In this document: positions 16,766 through 25,815 of the stretch, piece after piece
How positions within the stretch are numbered: the stretch's first letter is position 1
How the letters are laid out: each line of letters begins with the position of its first letter
Program-made: the position numbers and the translations under genes
Assembly: GCF_947169445.1 (NCBI RefSeq)
Contig: NZ_CAMVPU010000019.1
Location: 4,566 to 68,565, forward strand
Origin: an uncultured Butyrivibrio sp.
GTDB taxonomy: Bacteria; Bacillota; Clostridia; Lachnospirales; Lachnospiraceae
Direction: 5' to 3'
DNA length: 64,000 nt
Notes under the pieces: generated by a model
What the model was told of the DNA's origin: nothing
Database searches by the model: none
The model's input: the letters and a program-made list of their open reading frames with translations, nothing else

Positions 16766-18524
16766 TTTCTGAAACCTCCGTAACATCATACATCTTTAAG
16801 AACTTCTCATGAATATTCCGGATAATTTCCGGCTTTTCAACCTTTGGTGCCCTTGGATCGAGAAGCCATGTCTTAGCATAATGAGTATCGCTCACCTTAA
16901 ACATAGGTGGCTCTTCAATTGTATCAATCTTAAGGCAATATGGATTACGTGGTGCAAAAGCATCTCCTGTAATCTTATTGTACAGTGATGGTGGTGTACC
17001 TGTAATTGAGTAAAGTTCAGTGTCTCTCTGTGCAAGCTGAGGAAGTGATGAAAGAAGAGCCCATGTGTATGGGTGCCTGCTATCATAGAAAACATCCTCT
17101 ACAGTGCCAAGCTCAACAATCTGTCCGCCATAAAGAACTGCTACTCTGTCTGCAACATTTGCAACAACACCAAGGTCATGTGTAATGAATACAATAGTGT
17201 AGTTATATTCTTTCTGAAGATCCTTAATAAGCTGAAGGATCTGAGCCTGAATTGTAACGTCAAGAGCTGTTGTAGGCTCATCACAGATCAGAATCTTAGG
17301 CTGACATGAAAGAGCGATAGCAATAACGATACGCTGTCTCATACCACCTGAATACTGGAATGGGTAGTCATCGAAACGCTTCTCAGCATTAGGAATACCA
17401 ACCTTCTTCATAATTTCTATTGCACGTACTCTAGCCTCAACCTCTGAGCAGTTCTGATGCTTCATGATAATTGAAGTGATCTGCTTACCAATTGTAATAA
17501 TTGGGTTAAGAGATGTCATAGGATCCTGGAATACTGTTGCAATCTTCTTACCACGAGTCTGACCCCAATCTGCTGGATCTGTAACTCTTGCAAGATTAAT
17601 ATGGATTCTACCTGTAAGCTTAGTCTCTGCTTCATCAACTAACTGACAATACATAACATTGTCAAAAAGCTTGATCTTAACTTCTTCATTTCCAACATCC
17701 TCGCCCATCTTAAGAGCCTTCTTAAAATCAGCAAGGAGCTTTTTCACATACTTTCTTCTGCTTCTATAAGAAAATCTTCCTACAGAAAGGTAAATTTCCT
17801 TAGCTATTGTAGAATTTCTCTCAATCTGCTCTTTATTAACGGGCTTAGCAATCTCATTCTTATACTGATCTTTAAGAGCAGTCATTTTCCTGTCAAACTC
17901 AGCAATATAAGAATTATCAGCAGCTACATCCGCTTTATGCTTGGCAATAAGATCAGCTTTTTCCTTCTCGATTGCCTTAATCTCATCGTCATACTTTTTG
18001 ATCTTATTCTCGGATTCTTTAACCTTATCCTTTTCCTTCTTAGGATCAAAAGTCTGCTTCAGATTAAACTCTTCAGTTCTCTTGAACTTAATATCTGAAA
18101 TTCTCTTTGTAAAATCCTGATCCTGCTCATCAGAGATTGTCTCTTTAGCTCTCTTTTCTGATTCAAGATCAAGAATCTTCTTGTATGTATCAGCACCAAA
18201 TTCAAGTGATGAATAAGCATTGAGCTTATCAGTAATTGAATTAAGCTCTCTCTTTCCAGCAGCATTAAGAGTAACTATTGTGTTAGAAAGTTCTTCATCA
18301 TTGAAAATAATATCACCATTGCTGATAAAACCATTTGAATCAAGCATACCAGCGAAGGTCTTGGTAAATACAGACTTACCAGAACCAGACTCACCAACGA
18401 TAGCTATTGACTCGTTTTCGTATATATCAAGCGAAATCCCACGAATGGCTGTAAGGATACGGCCTCTTACACGGAATTTAACTTCCAAATCTTTAACTGA
18501 TAATAATACTTTCTTATCTTCCAT
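16758..18524 (-). CDS. oppD: Oligopeptide ABC transporter ATP-binding protein OppD with a long internal coiled-coil insertion
   Basis: First ATPase of the importer, 588 residues against about 330-360 for ordinary OppD. Walker A GESGSGKSVFTK is near residue 45; the Q-loop (VFQDPMTSLNP) comes only around residue 325. The signature YSGGMRQRIVIA, Walker B ILICDEPTTALD, ITHDLG and the C-terminal HPYTWALLSSLP region follow. Between Walker A and the Q-loop sits an insert of about 230 residues, highly charged and probably coiled-coil (for example ENKIKKYDDEIKAIEKEKAD), ending in a basic RYSRRKYVKKL-like segment. The nucleotide-binding motifs are intact, so the protein is probably active. Confidence 0.92.
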   Translation of the reverse strand: MEDKKVLLSVKDLEVKFRVRGRILTAIRGISLDIYENESIAIVGESGSGKSVFTKTFAGMLDSNGFISNGDIIFNDEELSNTIVTLNAAGKRELNSITDKLNAYSSLEFGADTYKKILDLESEKRAKETISDEQDQDFTKRISDIKFKRTEEFNLKQTFDPKKEKDKVKESENKIKKYDDEIKAIEKEKADLIAKHKADVAADNSYIAEFDRKMTALKDQYKNEIAKPVNKEQIERNSTIAKEIYLSVGRFSYRSRRKYVKKLLADFKKALKMGEDVGNEEVKIKLFDNVMYCQLVDEAETKLTGRIHINLARVTDPADWGQTRGKKIATVFQDPMTSLNPIITIGKQITSIIMKHQNCSEVEARVRAIEIMKKVGIPNAEKRFDDYPFQYSGGMRQRIVIAIALSCQPKILICDEPTTALDVTIQAQILQLIKDLQKEYNYTIVFITHDLGVVANVADRVAVLYGGQIVELGTVEDVFYDSRHPYTWALLSSLPQLAQRDTELYSITGTPPSLYNKITGDAFAPRNPYCLKIDTIEEPPMFKVSDTHYAKTWLLDPRAPKVEKPEIIRNIHEKFLKMYDVTEVSENA

Positions 18525-18538
18525 TTTCTTACGTTTCC

Positions 18539-19516
18539 TTACATGTGTGTTCTAGGGTCTGAAGCATCGCCCAAATTCTGTCCTGTAACATAAAGTGTAA
18601 CTGTGATGATTGATGCAATTACTACAGGACTCCAGAACTCAAACTGCCATCCCGGTGTAACCATCGCACTCTCTGCTTCATAAATAAGTCTTCCAAGTGA
18701 CATATCAGACATAGCCATTCCAATGTAAGCAAGGAATACTTCATATGAAATATATGAAGGAATCTCAGCAGCAAGCAGTGTGACGATAACTGATGTCATA
18801 AATGGCAAAATGTTCTTAGTAGCAATACGGGTGATTGGTGTACCAAGACATCTGCTTGCAAGGTTGTACTCTCTATCACGGATAATGATAACCTGTGTTC
18901 TGATAAAGTAAGCAATGAACAGCCATCCTGTTACTGTCATGGCAAAAACAAGTGTCCAGAAAGTAGGTGACATAATAAGTACAAGAACTGAAATAAGGAG
19001 GATTGAAGGTACGTTACCAACAATGTTATAAACCTCCATCATAAAGATATCAATTCTCTTACTAAATCCCCAAACAGCACCTGCTAGAACACCGATTGTC
19101 ATGTTGATACCGGCAACAATAAGTGCAAGAGATATTGAAATTCTTGAACCGAACCAGATAGCATCAAATGTTGACTGACCAGATGCACCACTACCAAGAA
19201 TCCAGTGAATGTTAAATCCGAACTTCTTCATAGCAGCCATTGGTCCAAGGTGCTTAGCAGCAGGATCGAGAAGGTTACCAAATCTGTCATAATTGTTAAA
19301 TGTAGGATAAATGTATGCAAATAAAATAACAAAAGCAAGTACGCTAAGAATAAAAATATTTATCCTCTTTTTGAAGAATACACGAAATACTGAACGCCAG
19401 TATGAATATCTCGGAGCTGTGATTTTCTCAGATTCAAGACTATTGTGGTCTACCAGCGTAAAGAGCTCTTCATCTGTCATTCCCTCTACTGTAAATAGAG
19501 AATCTTTATTTTCCAT
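18539..19516 (-). CDS. oppC: Oligopeptide ABC transporter permease OppC
   Basis: Inner-membrane permease subunit, 325 residues with six hydrophobic helices. The N-terminal cytoplasmic part is followed by a first helix (INIFILSVLAFVILFAYIYP), an extracytoplasmic loop of about 40 residues, and a binding-protein-dependent transport domain. The EAA coupling loop is seen around EYNLASRCLGTPITRIATKNILP. TTAGGAGATTTAGCA precedes the start. It lies 38 nt after oppB and 14 nt before oppD. Confidence 0.93.
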   Translation of the reverse strand: MENKDSLFTVEGMTDEELFTLVDHNSLESEKITAPRYSYWRSVFRVFFKKRINIFILSVLAFVILFAYIYPTFNNYDRFGNLLDPAAKHLGPMAAMKKFGFNIHWILGSGASGQSTFDAIWFGSRISISLALIVAGINMTIGVLAGAVWGFSKRIDIFMMEVYNIVGNVPSILLISVLVLIMSPTFWTLVFAMTVTGWLFIAYFIRTQVIIIRDREYNLASRCLGTPITRIATKNILPFMTSVIVTLLAAEIPSYISYEVFLAYIGMAMSDMSLGRLIYEAESAMVTPGWQFEFWSPVVIASIITVTLYVTGQNLGDASDPRTHM

Positions 19517-19554
19517 TGCTAAATCTCCTAAACTATTAGTAAATGATAAAAGTC

Positions 19555-21129
19555 TTATCTAGCCTTTCCTGAGTAGTTAATTCGAGGATCAACAAGTGAA
19601 ATAAGAACGTCACCTGCTACAAGGCTTATAACTGAAAGTATTGCATAGAACAATGTTACACCTACAATAACACCATTATCATATTGGCTGATTGCAATAG
19701 TAAGAAGATTACCTGCACCAGGAACAGTGTAAACACGCTCTGTAATAATAGCACCAACTATGGCACCAAGAATTCCTCCTGGAATACCATGAATAATCGG
19801 AATAGCTGCATTCTTCAGAATATGCTTTCTGAAGATTTCTCCTTCAGTCAGACCACCTGATCTTGCAAACTTAACATAATCAGAATTCATCTGATCGATC
19901 ATATATCTGCGAAGCCATCTCATAAGGCCTCCAATAGATGGAAGTGACAATGAAATAACAGGAAGAACATACATAAGTTTACTTGCAGACTCCATATCAA
20001 AGGTTGTAGGAAGTCCAAGCTTACCACCAATTGCCTTAAACAGGAAAATGTAAGCAAGTGAAGGAACCGCAATAATAAATACGATATAAACAGTACCAAT
20101 CTTATCGATAAGCTTATCCTTGTTCTTAGCCATAGCTATACCCATTGGAATACCAATAAGATAAGAAAGAAGTACAGCTACAATACCAATTGAGAAAGAA
20201 TAACCGATCTTGGATTTACCGGATTTAATTGTATTTACTCCGGTATAATCATCTGTAAATCTATCAGCATTAACCTTGTTAGTCTCTCTTGAACCAGTTA
20301 CAAACACTGCTGTATGAAGATCATCCGCAGACTCCTCAGTAAGACCTGTAGGGAATGTTGTAGTCTTAAGTACATAAGATCCCTGCTTCTTGCTCATGGT
20401 CTCAGAAACATCAACACCTGCATTTACTGCATATGACTTACCAAGATTGATAGTGAGAAGATTCTGATGGATAAATGGGAACTGGTTATCAACATACAAT
20501 AAGTACTTGTGATATGTACCATTTCCAATTATAGCAGGTGCAAATTTGCCACCATAAATTGGATCATGGAGAGTAAATGTAAGCTTCCTCTCTCCTATAT
20601 CAATATCTTCATCAACATAATGAATATTATCTACAGTAAAGAATCCTGTAATATATGAAATCAGTCTGTGCGTAATAGGAAGATCCTTGGACGCAAAGAG
20701 CTGCTCTTTTCCACCGTTAGCGTATTTCTTAGGTGATACCATAACAGCATTAAGTCTTACTACTGTATAACCATTAGCATCACAATAGTCCTGATATTTC
20801 TGAACATACTCTGCAACCTTAGCAGAATCACTCTCAGGCTTCTTACCAATTGATGCTACGCTCTTTCTGGTATCCTCATCAATTTCTCCATTTGCCTGCA
20901 ACATAAGCAGATAATCTGTATATGTAAACAGATCAATATAACCGTACTCCTCCCACATTCTGTACATATAAGAGGTCTTCTCATTATTACCCAGGTTCTT
21001 AAATACTGGATCCTGCGCAAAAATAAGGTTTCTGTCCAGCATGGTATATATCATAATCATTACAATGCCTACAACAATGATTGATGAAACAAGTCCATGC
21101 AAAAGTCTTTTTAATACATATTTAGTCAT
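19555..21129 (-). CDS. oppB: Oligopeptide ABC transporter permease OppB, long AmiC-like form
   Basis: Permease subunit of 524 residues. The first helix (YVLKRLLHGLVSSIIVVGIV) is followed by about 280 extracytoplasmic residues before the second helix (YSFSIGIVAVLLSYLIGIPMG). Ordinary OppB is about 310 residues; the same enlarged loop is known in the AmiC subunit of streptococci. The coupling loop is in DYVKFARSGGLTEGEIFRKHILKNA, and the C-terminus ends LVDPRINYSGKAR. The gene is separated from oppA by a strong intercistronic hairpin. Confidence 0.93.
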   Translation of the reverse strand: MTKYVLKRLLHGLVSSIIVVGIVMIMIYTMLDRNLIFAQDPVFKNLGNNEKTSYMYRMWEEYGYIDLFTYTDYLLMLQANGEIDEDTRKSVASIGKKPESDSAKVAEYVQKYQDYCDANGYTVVRLNAVMVSPKKYANGGKEQLFASKDLPITHRLISYITGFFTVDNIHYVDEDIDIGERKLTFTLHDPIYGGKFAPAIIGNGTYHKYLLYVDNQFPFIHQNLLTINLGKSYAVNAGVDVSETMSKKQGSYVLKTTTFPTGLTEESADDLHTAVFVTGSRETNKVNADRFTDDYTGVNTIKSGKSKIGYSFSIGIVAVLLSYLIGIPMGIAMAKNKDKLIDKIGTVYIVFIIAVPSLAYIFLFKAIGGKLGLPTTFDMESASKLMYVLPVISLSLPSIGGLMRWLRRYMIDQMNSDYVKFARSGGLTEGEIFRKHILKNAAIPIIHGIPGGILGAIVGAIITERVYTVPGAGNLLTIAISQYDNGVIVGVTLFYAILSVISLVAGDVLISLVDPRINYSGKAR

Positions 21130-21213
21130 AGCTTTTTCCCTTTGTGGAACGTTTATTTTTCTGATATAACCCCATATCCGAAGTCACACAGCCCCAACAT
21201 TATACAATATAAT

Positions 21214-21248
21214 GGAGAAAGTGGGAAGAGTTTTTTCCCACTTTCTCC
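21214..21248. terminator. Intercistronic hairpin between oppA and oppB
   Basis: Perfect 14-bp inverted repeat GGAGAAAGTGGGAA / TTCCCACTTTCTCC with a 7-nt loop. On the plus strand it is followed by T10; on the minus strand (the opp direction) it is followed by ATTATATTG without a long T-run. It may stabilise oppA mRNA or attenuate read-through, as seen after binding-protein genes in many ABC operons. Confidence 0.75.
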
Positions 21249-21361
21249 AATTTTTTTTTTGCGATATATGAATTCACAGATCACAAATCAAAATCAGAAT
21301 TACTTTCTGATGCACCATCATCGTACATCACATGAAGCATCTGATAACTGTATTACAATTA

Positions 21362-23656
21362 TTAGAATACTCCAAGGCTCTTAACCATGTATCCTGCATA
21401 ATCAGGAAGCATTGTGTCAAGGTATGTCTGAGGATCACCGTAGTCAGGGCCCCATCCGGAAACGTCCATGATATCAGCGTTCATCTCATAACCATAATCT
21501 GGATAGTATCCAGCATAGTACCAGTCATCAGCAGCTTCGCACTTGATAAGGTTAACAACAACGTTTCCGTCAAGAGAAGCCTCAAGAGACTGCTTGAAAG
21601 CATTTGCTCTGTTTGTATATGTCTCAGAACCTGAGAAGTAAGGAAGGTCGATCTGGATAGGCTGATCCTTTGAAATCTCAACGCCCTGCTTTGCAAGCTG
21701 CTCTGTAGCCTTTGCAAGATATTCCTTAGCAACTGTAGGATTGTACCATCCATCATAACCATCTGAAGATCCAACGCCGTTGTCAGCCTTTGAATCCCAA
21801 ACTGTAATCTTAACGCCATCAGCATCAACCTGTGCCTGGCAGATCTCACCATAGAATGTACCAGCCTTGAATGTTGTAGCTGTTCCGTTGATGTCGATTG
21901 TAACATCCTCAGGAAGAGTTACGAATGTTCCAGGTGTGTATGAGTTTCTAAGGTTGTTGAGCTTAAGCTCCTCACCCATTGACTGAGCGTTGTAAGAAGC
22001 TCTGTCAAGTGATGTTACAACTGCAAGTCTGAAGTCCTGATTCTGAAGTGCGATTGCTGTTCTCTGTCCATCCCATACAGTCTTCTCAGACTTAGCTGTT
22101 GTAGAATCGTTGAAGTTAACGAATGCCTTACGGTTTGTGTTGATGAATCCGCAGAATGTTGTAGCCTCTGTATCAGCAATTACAGCATGCTTGTCGAAGT
22201 TACCATCAGCCTTAGCTGTCTCAATTGTTGATGTATTAAGAGCAGCTGAGTCAATTGTGCCTGCAAGGCAGTCATTATATGTCTTTGTTACATCTGTACC
22301 ATCTTCGAATACCCATGTCATCTCTTTGATTTCCTGGTTATCCTTGTTCCAGTAAGAAGGATTAGCCTTGAAGATGATTGAGTTCTTTTCTGTGAAGCTT
22401 GTGATAAGGAATGGTCCGCAATAAGCGATGTGGTCAGGATCAGTACCGTAGTTACCTGCGCCTGTTCCCTGTCCAAACTGTCCGCCCTGTCCTTCATAGT
22501 ATGTTCTTGAAAGAGGAGCGAATACACCATAGCTAAGCATTGTAAGGAAGTAAGGAGTTTTCTGCTCAAGTGTGTACTCAAGTGTGTAATCATCAACTGC
22601 CTTAACTCCAACATCACCAAAGTCTGTTGTCTCACCGTTGATATAAGCATCAGCGCCTACGATAACGCCCTGAACAAGATACTCAAGACCGCCCATAGCG
22701 TCCATCATGTGCTGCATACCAGCTACGAAGTCATCTGCTGTAAGATCAGCAACTTCTCTACCCTGTGAATCAACCCACTTAACACCCTGACGGATGTGGA
22801 AGGTGTACTTAAGGCCATCCTCTGACACTTCCCAACTTTCTGCAAGAGCAGGCTGCTGAACATCTTCAACATCATACTCTGCAAGTCCATCATAAAGGTT
22901 TACAAGAATTTCTGAATCTGCTGCTCTTGATGTAGCAAGTACATCCCAAGTCTTAGGATCAGAAGTGTTAGGGAAGTTGTAAGAATCCTTAAGCTCGTAT
23001 CCTTTTTCCTTAACGTACTCTTTAGCCTTAGCCTGATATGTACCAGTTCCCTTAAGCTCATTACGCATGTTCTTAAGTGCATAATAATCTTCCTGTGAAA
23101 GAAGCTCTGTTGTTACAAGTACATTGTGGAAACGATAGTTGTCATTTCCCCAAAGTGTATTTGTTACAGATCCCGGAAGTGTACGTCTGATTCCGTAGTT
23201 ACCACCACGTGTTGTAAGGGGAATAAATACACCAGACTCAAGCATCTTAGCTTCTGCAACAGCCATGAGAGCATAACGCTCTGAAATGTTCTCTGTTGCA
23301 AGAGCCTTCTGATAGTACTCGTTGTACTGACCAAGAATTCTCTCATAAACTTCTGATGACTCTGTCTGGTAGCTGTCTACATCCCAAAGCTCTGAGTAAG
23401 CGTCAGCAGCAAGACGTGTGTCTGGCTCAACACCTACAAGAGATGGAAGGTTGGCATCAACCTCTTCTGTTGCCTCTGCTGTCTCAGCAGGAGCTTCTGT
23501 TGTCTCTGCTGCAGCAGTCTCTGTAGCAGTTTCTGTTGTCTGCGCTGGTGTGTCAGTAGTCTGCGCAGGAGCTTCTGTCTTGCCGCAGCCAGCCATAAGA
23601 GTAGCTGTCATAGATGTAGCAGCAAGCAAAGCAATTACTCTGTTGTACTTCTTCAT
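21362..23656 (-). CDS. oppA: Oligopeptide-binding lipoprotein (SBP_bac_5) with circularly permuted order
   Basis: Surface lipoprotein that captures peptides for the permease, 764 residues. Signal peptide with lipobox LMAGC (Cys 24), then a Thr/Ala/Glu-rich linker to about residue 70. Residues about 86-215 (ISERYALMAVAEAKMLESG, then VFIPLTTRGGNYGIRRTLP) resemble the segment normally at the C-terminus of AmiA/OppA-like proteins. The usual N-terminal start of the domain (NTSDPKTWDVLATSRAADSE) follows only at about 229. The protein ends at GWGPDYGDPQTYLDTM plus about 16 residues, where the displaced segment would normally begin. Ligand specificity is unknown. GGAGGAAGATT precedes the ATG. Confidence 0.9.
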   Translation of the reverse strand: MKKYNRVIALLAATSMTATLMAGCGKTEAPAQTTDTPAQTTETATETAAAETTEAPAETAEATEEVDANLPSLVGVEPDTRLAADAYSELWDVDSYQTESSEVYERILGQYNEYYQKALATENISERYALMAVAEAKMLESGVFIPLTTRGGNYGIRRTLPGSVTNTLWGNDNYRFHNVLVTTELLSQEDYYALKNMRNELKGTGTYQAKAKEYVKEKGYELKDSYNFPNTSDPKTWDVLATSRAADSEILVNLYDGLAEYDVEDVQQPALAESWEVSEDGLKYTFHIRQGVKWVDSQGREVADLTADDFVAGMQHMMDAMGGLEYLVQGVIVGADAYINGETTDFGDVGVKAVDDYTLEYTLEQKTPYFLTMLSYGVFAPLSRTYYEGQGGQFGQGTGAGNYGTDPDHIAYCGPFLITSFTEKNSIIFKANPSYWNKDNQEIKEMTWVFEDGTDVTKTYNDCLAGTIDSAALNTSTIETAKADGNFDKHAVIADTEATTFCGFINTNRKAFVNFNDSTTAKSEKTVWDGQRTAIALQNQDFRLAVVTSLDRASYNAQSMGEELKLNNLRNSYTPGTFVTLPEDVTIDINGTATTFKAGTFYGEICQAQVDADGVKITVWDSKADNGVGSSDGYDGWYNPTVAKEYLAKATEQLAKQGVEISKDQPIQIDLPYFSGSETYTNRANAFKQSLEASLDGNVVVNLIKCEAADDWYYAGYYPDYGYEMNADIMDVSGWGPDYGDPQTYLDTMLPDYAGYMVKSLGVF

Positions 23657-23690
23657 AATCTTCCTCCATTTTAATAAGAAAATTTATAAA

Positions 23691-23727
23691 AAGAGCTATC
23701 TGCATCGTGAAGATACAGATAGCTTTT
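23691..23727 (-). promoter_or_regulatory. Terminator-like hairpin in the oppA leader (possible attenuator)
   Basis: On the minus strand AGCTATCTG, a 13-nt loop and CAGATAGCT form a 9-bp perfect stem followed by CTTTTTAT. It lies about 75 nt after the predicted start point and about 35 nt before the oppA ribosome binding site. A second small inverted repeat GTAAAAAC/GTTTTTAC occupies 23765-23786. Confidence 0.6.
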
Positions 23728-23807
23728 CCTATCACATAAGTATGTTCCCCACATCCCCACATTCGTAAAAACGTCATTGTTTTTACATCAAATCAACTTT
23801 GTATACA

Positions 23808-23836
23808 ATTATACTACGTTGAATAAAATAAATCAA
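23808..23836 (-). promoter_or_regulatory. oppA promoter
   Basis: On the minus strand TTGATT (23831-23836), a 17-nt spacer and a consensus TATAAT (23808-23813), giving a leader of about 145 nt before oppA. The rest of the 556-nt gap between oppA and uxaB is AT-rich; apart from this promoter, the leader hairpins and the uxaB terminator I see nothing convincing in it. Confidence 0.72.
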
Positions 23837-24094
23837 TAAAAGATTAATATCTCTCATGATAGATTTTTCATATGTTTCAACGCGATTCAATTTAGCAGTT
23901 TAAAGCGTTGTGTTGATAAAACTATAAACCATATCAGTGAAAAATGCTACACTTTTTTTATTATTTTTTAATTTTCTCAATTTCGTAAATTGACCACAAT
24001 CAAAAAGCAATAGATAAAAATAGTCAAAAATGTTAAAATCGCGCATACTTCTGCGGTATCCGGAGCAACACATTTTTCTCAAAAAAAATATTTT

Positions 24095-24133
24095 TTCTCA
24101 AAAAGGAAACTGCCCCGTCTAAAGACGGAGCAG
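24095..24133 (-). terminator. Intrinsic terminator after uxaB
   Basis: On the minus strand CTGCTCCGTC, TTTA loop, GACGGGGCAG (10-bp stem with one U-G pair) followed by TTTCCTTTTTGAG. It lies about 80 nt after the uxaB stop. Confidence 0.88.
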
Positions 24134-24212
24134 CACAAAAAGGAACAAAAATGAATTTGGAAACAAGCAAAACAACAAACATCCAAAATACATATTTATA
24201 TAAAAATACTAA

Positions 24213-25712
24213 TTACAGGCATGAAGCATATGCTGCCTCAGCACCTTCTGTATGAATCTTCTTAAGGTCTGCTACTACAGCATCTGTAAGGCCATCGATC
24301 TTATTAAGGTCCTGATCCCACATCTTCTCATTACCCAGAACAGCCTTAACAAGGTCTTCTTCTGATTCTCCCTTATGATCATAGAAGAATTCAAGTGCCC
24401 ATCTGTCATCACTTACAGTATATGTATTGCCTGCAGGTCTCTTACAAACAAGTCCGGCATCTGTAAGCTCCTGGATATCATTGGAATAGAATGCAATATA
24501 TGCAGCGAGTGACATTGTTAGGCATACAGGAAGCTTGCCGTTCTTATCAATATACTGAAGGAATGATGGCATATTTCTAGCCTTCCACTTGCTTGTAGAG
24601 TTAAGTGAAATAGACATAAGCTCATGGTTAACAAAAGGATTGTTGAAACGATCCTTAACCGCTGCAGCAAATTCATTAAGGTCATTCTCATCAAGATGAT
24701 CTACAAGTGTAGGAATAACCTCTTCGCTTAACATCTTATTCATAAAGCCTGAAACATTGTCATTGTGCATGCAGTCACGAACAATATCAAAACCTGCAAG
24801 ATAAGCACCAAGAACAAAGCCTGTGTGTGCACCATTAAGAATGCGAACCTTACGATGCTTATAAGGCATAACATCAGGAACAACGTGTACATTTACACCA
24901 GCCTTCTTAAATGGAAGTCTGTCCTCAAGACCTTCCGGACCCTCAATGATCCATACACCGAAGATCTCACCTACATCAATAAGTTCATCATGATAACCAT
25001 TTACTTCCTCAAGCTTCTCAACTTCCTTGGCATCACGAATTCTACCTGGAACAATTCTGTCTACCAGTGTTGAACAGAAAATATTCTCCTCATTAACCCA
25101 CTTCTTGAAGCCTTCCTCAAGCTGCCACTGATCAATGTACTGATTAACGCACTTAAGGAGTTCTTTACCATTATTATCGATAAGCTCGCAGGAAAGAACT
25201 ACTACTCCCTTCTTGCCGGCCTTATATCTTGCAAAAAGAACCTGAGTAAGTTTTCCAGGGAAACTATTTGCTGGAACATCTGTGAAATTGCAGGATGGAT
25301 CATAAGCAATACCTGCTTCTGTAGTATTGGAAGCAATGATATCAAGATCATCACTTGCAGCAATCTCCATCATCTTATCATAATCAGCCTTGTTATAAGG
25401 ATTAAGGCAGCAATCAACTGCTGAAATAACTCTCTTGGCATCAACCTTCTGTCCATTCTCACTGCCGCGAAGATAAAGTGTATATAGGCCTTCCTGTTTG
25501 TTAACAAGATCTGTAAGTCCCTGTGCTATAGGCTGAACAAGTGCAACCTTACCATTGAAACCAGCCTTTTCATTACTAATATCAAAGAAATAATCAACAA
25601 ATGCACGCATGAAGTTTCCTTCACCAAACTGAAGAACTCTTACCGGTGCATCTTTACATACATAGCCCTGATAACCCGATTTTTCCAATACATCATAATT
25701 CAATAAATCCAT
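24213..25712 (-). CDS. uxaB: Tagaturonate reductase (altronate oxidoreductase)
   Basis: NADH-dependent reduction of D-tagaturonate to D-altronate in galacturonate (pectin) breakdown, 499 residues, cytoplasmic. The N-terminal Rossmann part carries VLQFGEGNFMRAFVDYF, and NTTEAGIAY lies near residue 130. The mannitol-dehydrogenase-type C-terminal domain includes KVRILNGAHTGFVLGAYLAG with the catalytic-region Lys/Asn/His. It is monocistronic here, between its own terminator and a promoter bracketed by two cre-like operators, which suggests glucose repression and/or control by a LacI-family hexuronate regulator. AGGAGGAAACAGGGTA precedes the ATG. Confidence 0.93.
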   Translation of the reverse strand: MDLLNYDVLEKSGYQGYVCKDAPVRVLQFGEGNFMRAFVDYFFDISNEKAGFNGKVALVQPIAQGLTDLVNKQEGLYTLYLRGSENGQKVDAKRVISAVDCCLNPYNKADYDKMMEIAASDDLDIIASNTTEAGIAYDPSCNFTDVPANSFPGKLTQVLFARYKAGKKGVVVLSCELIDNNGKELLKCVNQYIDQWQLEEGFKKWVNEENIFCSTLVDRIVPGRIRDAKEVEKLEEVNGYHDELIDVGEIFGVWIIEGPEGLEDRLPFKKAGVNVHVVPDVMPYKHRKVRILNGAHTGFVLGAYLAGFDIVRDCMHNDNVSGFMNKMLSEEVIPTLVDHLDENDLNEFAAAVKDRFNNPFVNHELMSISLNSTSKWKARNMPSFLQYIDKNGKLPVCLTMSLAAYIAFYSNDIQELTDAGLVCKRPAGNTYTVSDDRWALEFFYDHKGESEEDLVKAVLGNEKMWDQDLNKIDGLTDAVVADLKKIHTEGAEAAYASCL

Positions 25713-25730
25713 TACCCTGTTTCCTCCTGA

Positions 25731-25745
25731 TTGTAACCGCTTACA
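25731..25745. promoter_or_regulatory. cre-like operator 1 (downstream of the uxaB start point)
   Basis: TTGTAACCGCTTACA fits the CcpA consensus WTGNAANCGNWNNCW at every fixed position. It lies about 7-21 nt downstream of the predicted uxaB start point, a position where a repressor acts as a roadblock. It could equally be bound by another LacI-family regulator. Confidence 0.7.
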
Positions 25746-25758
25746 TTTCTAATCAAAA

Positions 25759-25786
25759 AATATATCTGATAATTAAGTTATATCAA
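25759..25786 (-). promoter_or_regulatory. uxaB promoter
   Basis: On the minus strand TTGATA (25781-25786), a 16-nt spacer and TATATT (25759-25764). It is flanked on both sides by cre-like operators. Confidence 0.6.
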
Positions 25787-25789
25787 AAA

Positions 25790-25804
25790 ATGTAAGCGTT
25801 TACA
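25790..25804. promoter_or_regulatory. cre-like operator 2 (upstream of the uxaB -35)
   Basis: ATGTAAGCGTTTACA, a near-perfect palindrome that also satisfies the cre consensus. It abuts the -35 region of uxaB. The pair is spaced 59 bp centre to centre, which would allow looping by a dimer-of-dimers. Confidence 0.72.
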
Positions 25805-25815
25805 ATACTTAATTC

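Noticed and set aside
23900..24082. 60-codon minus-strand frame between oppA and uxaB
   Set aside because: Very AT-rich, no ribosome binding site, no recognisable protein features.
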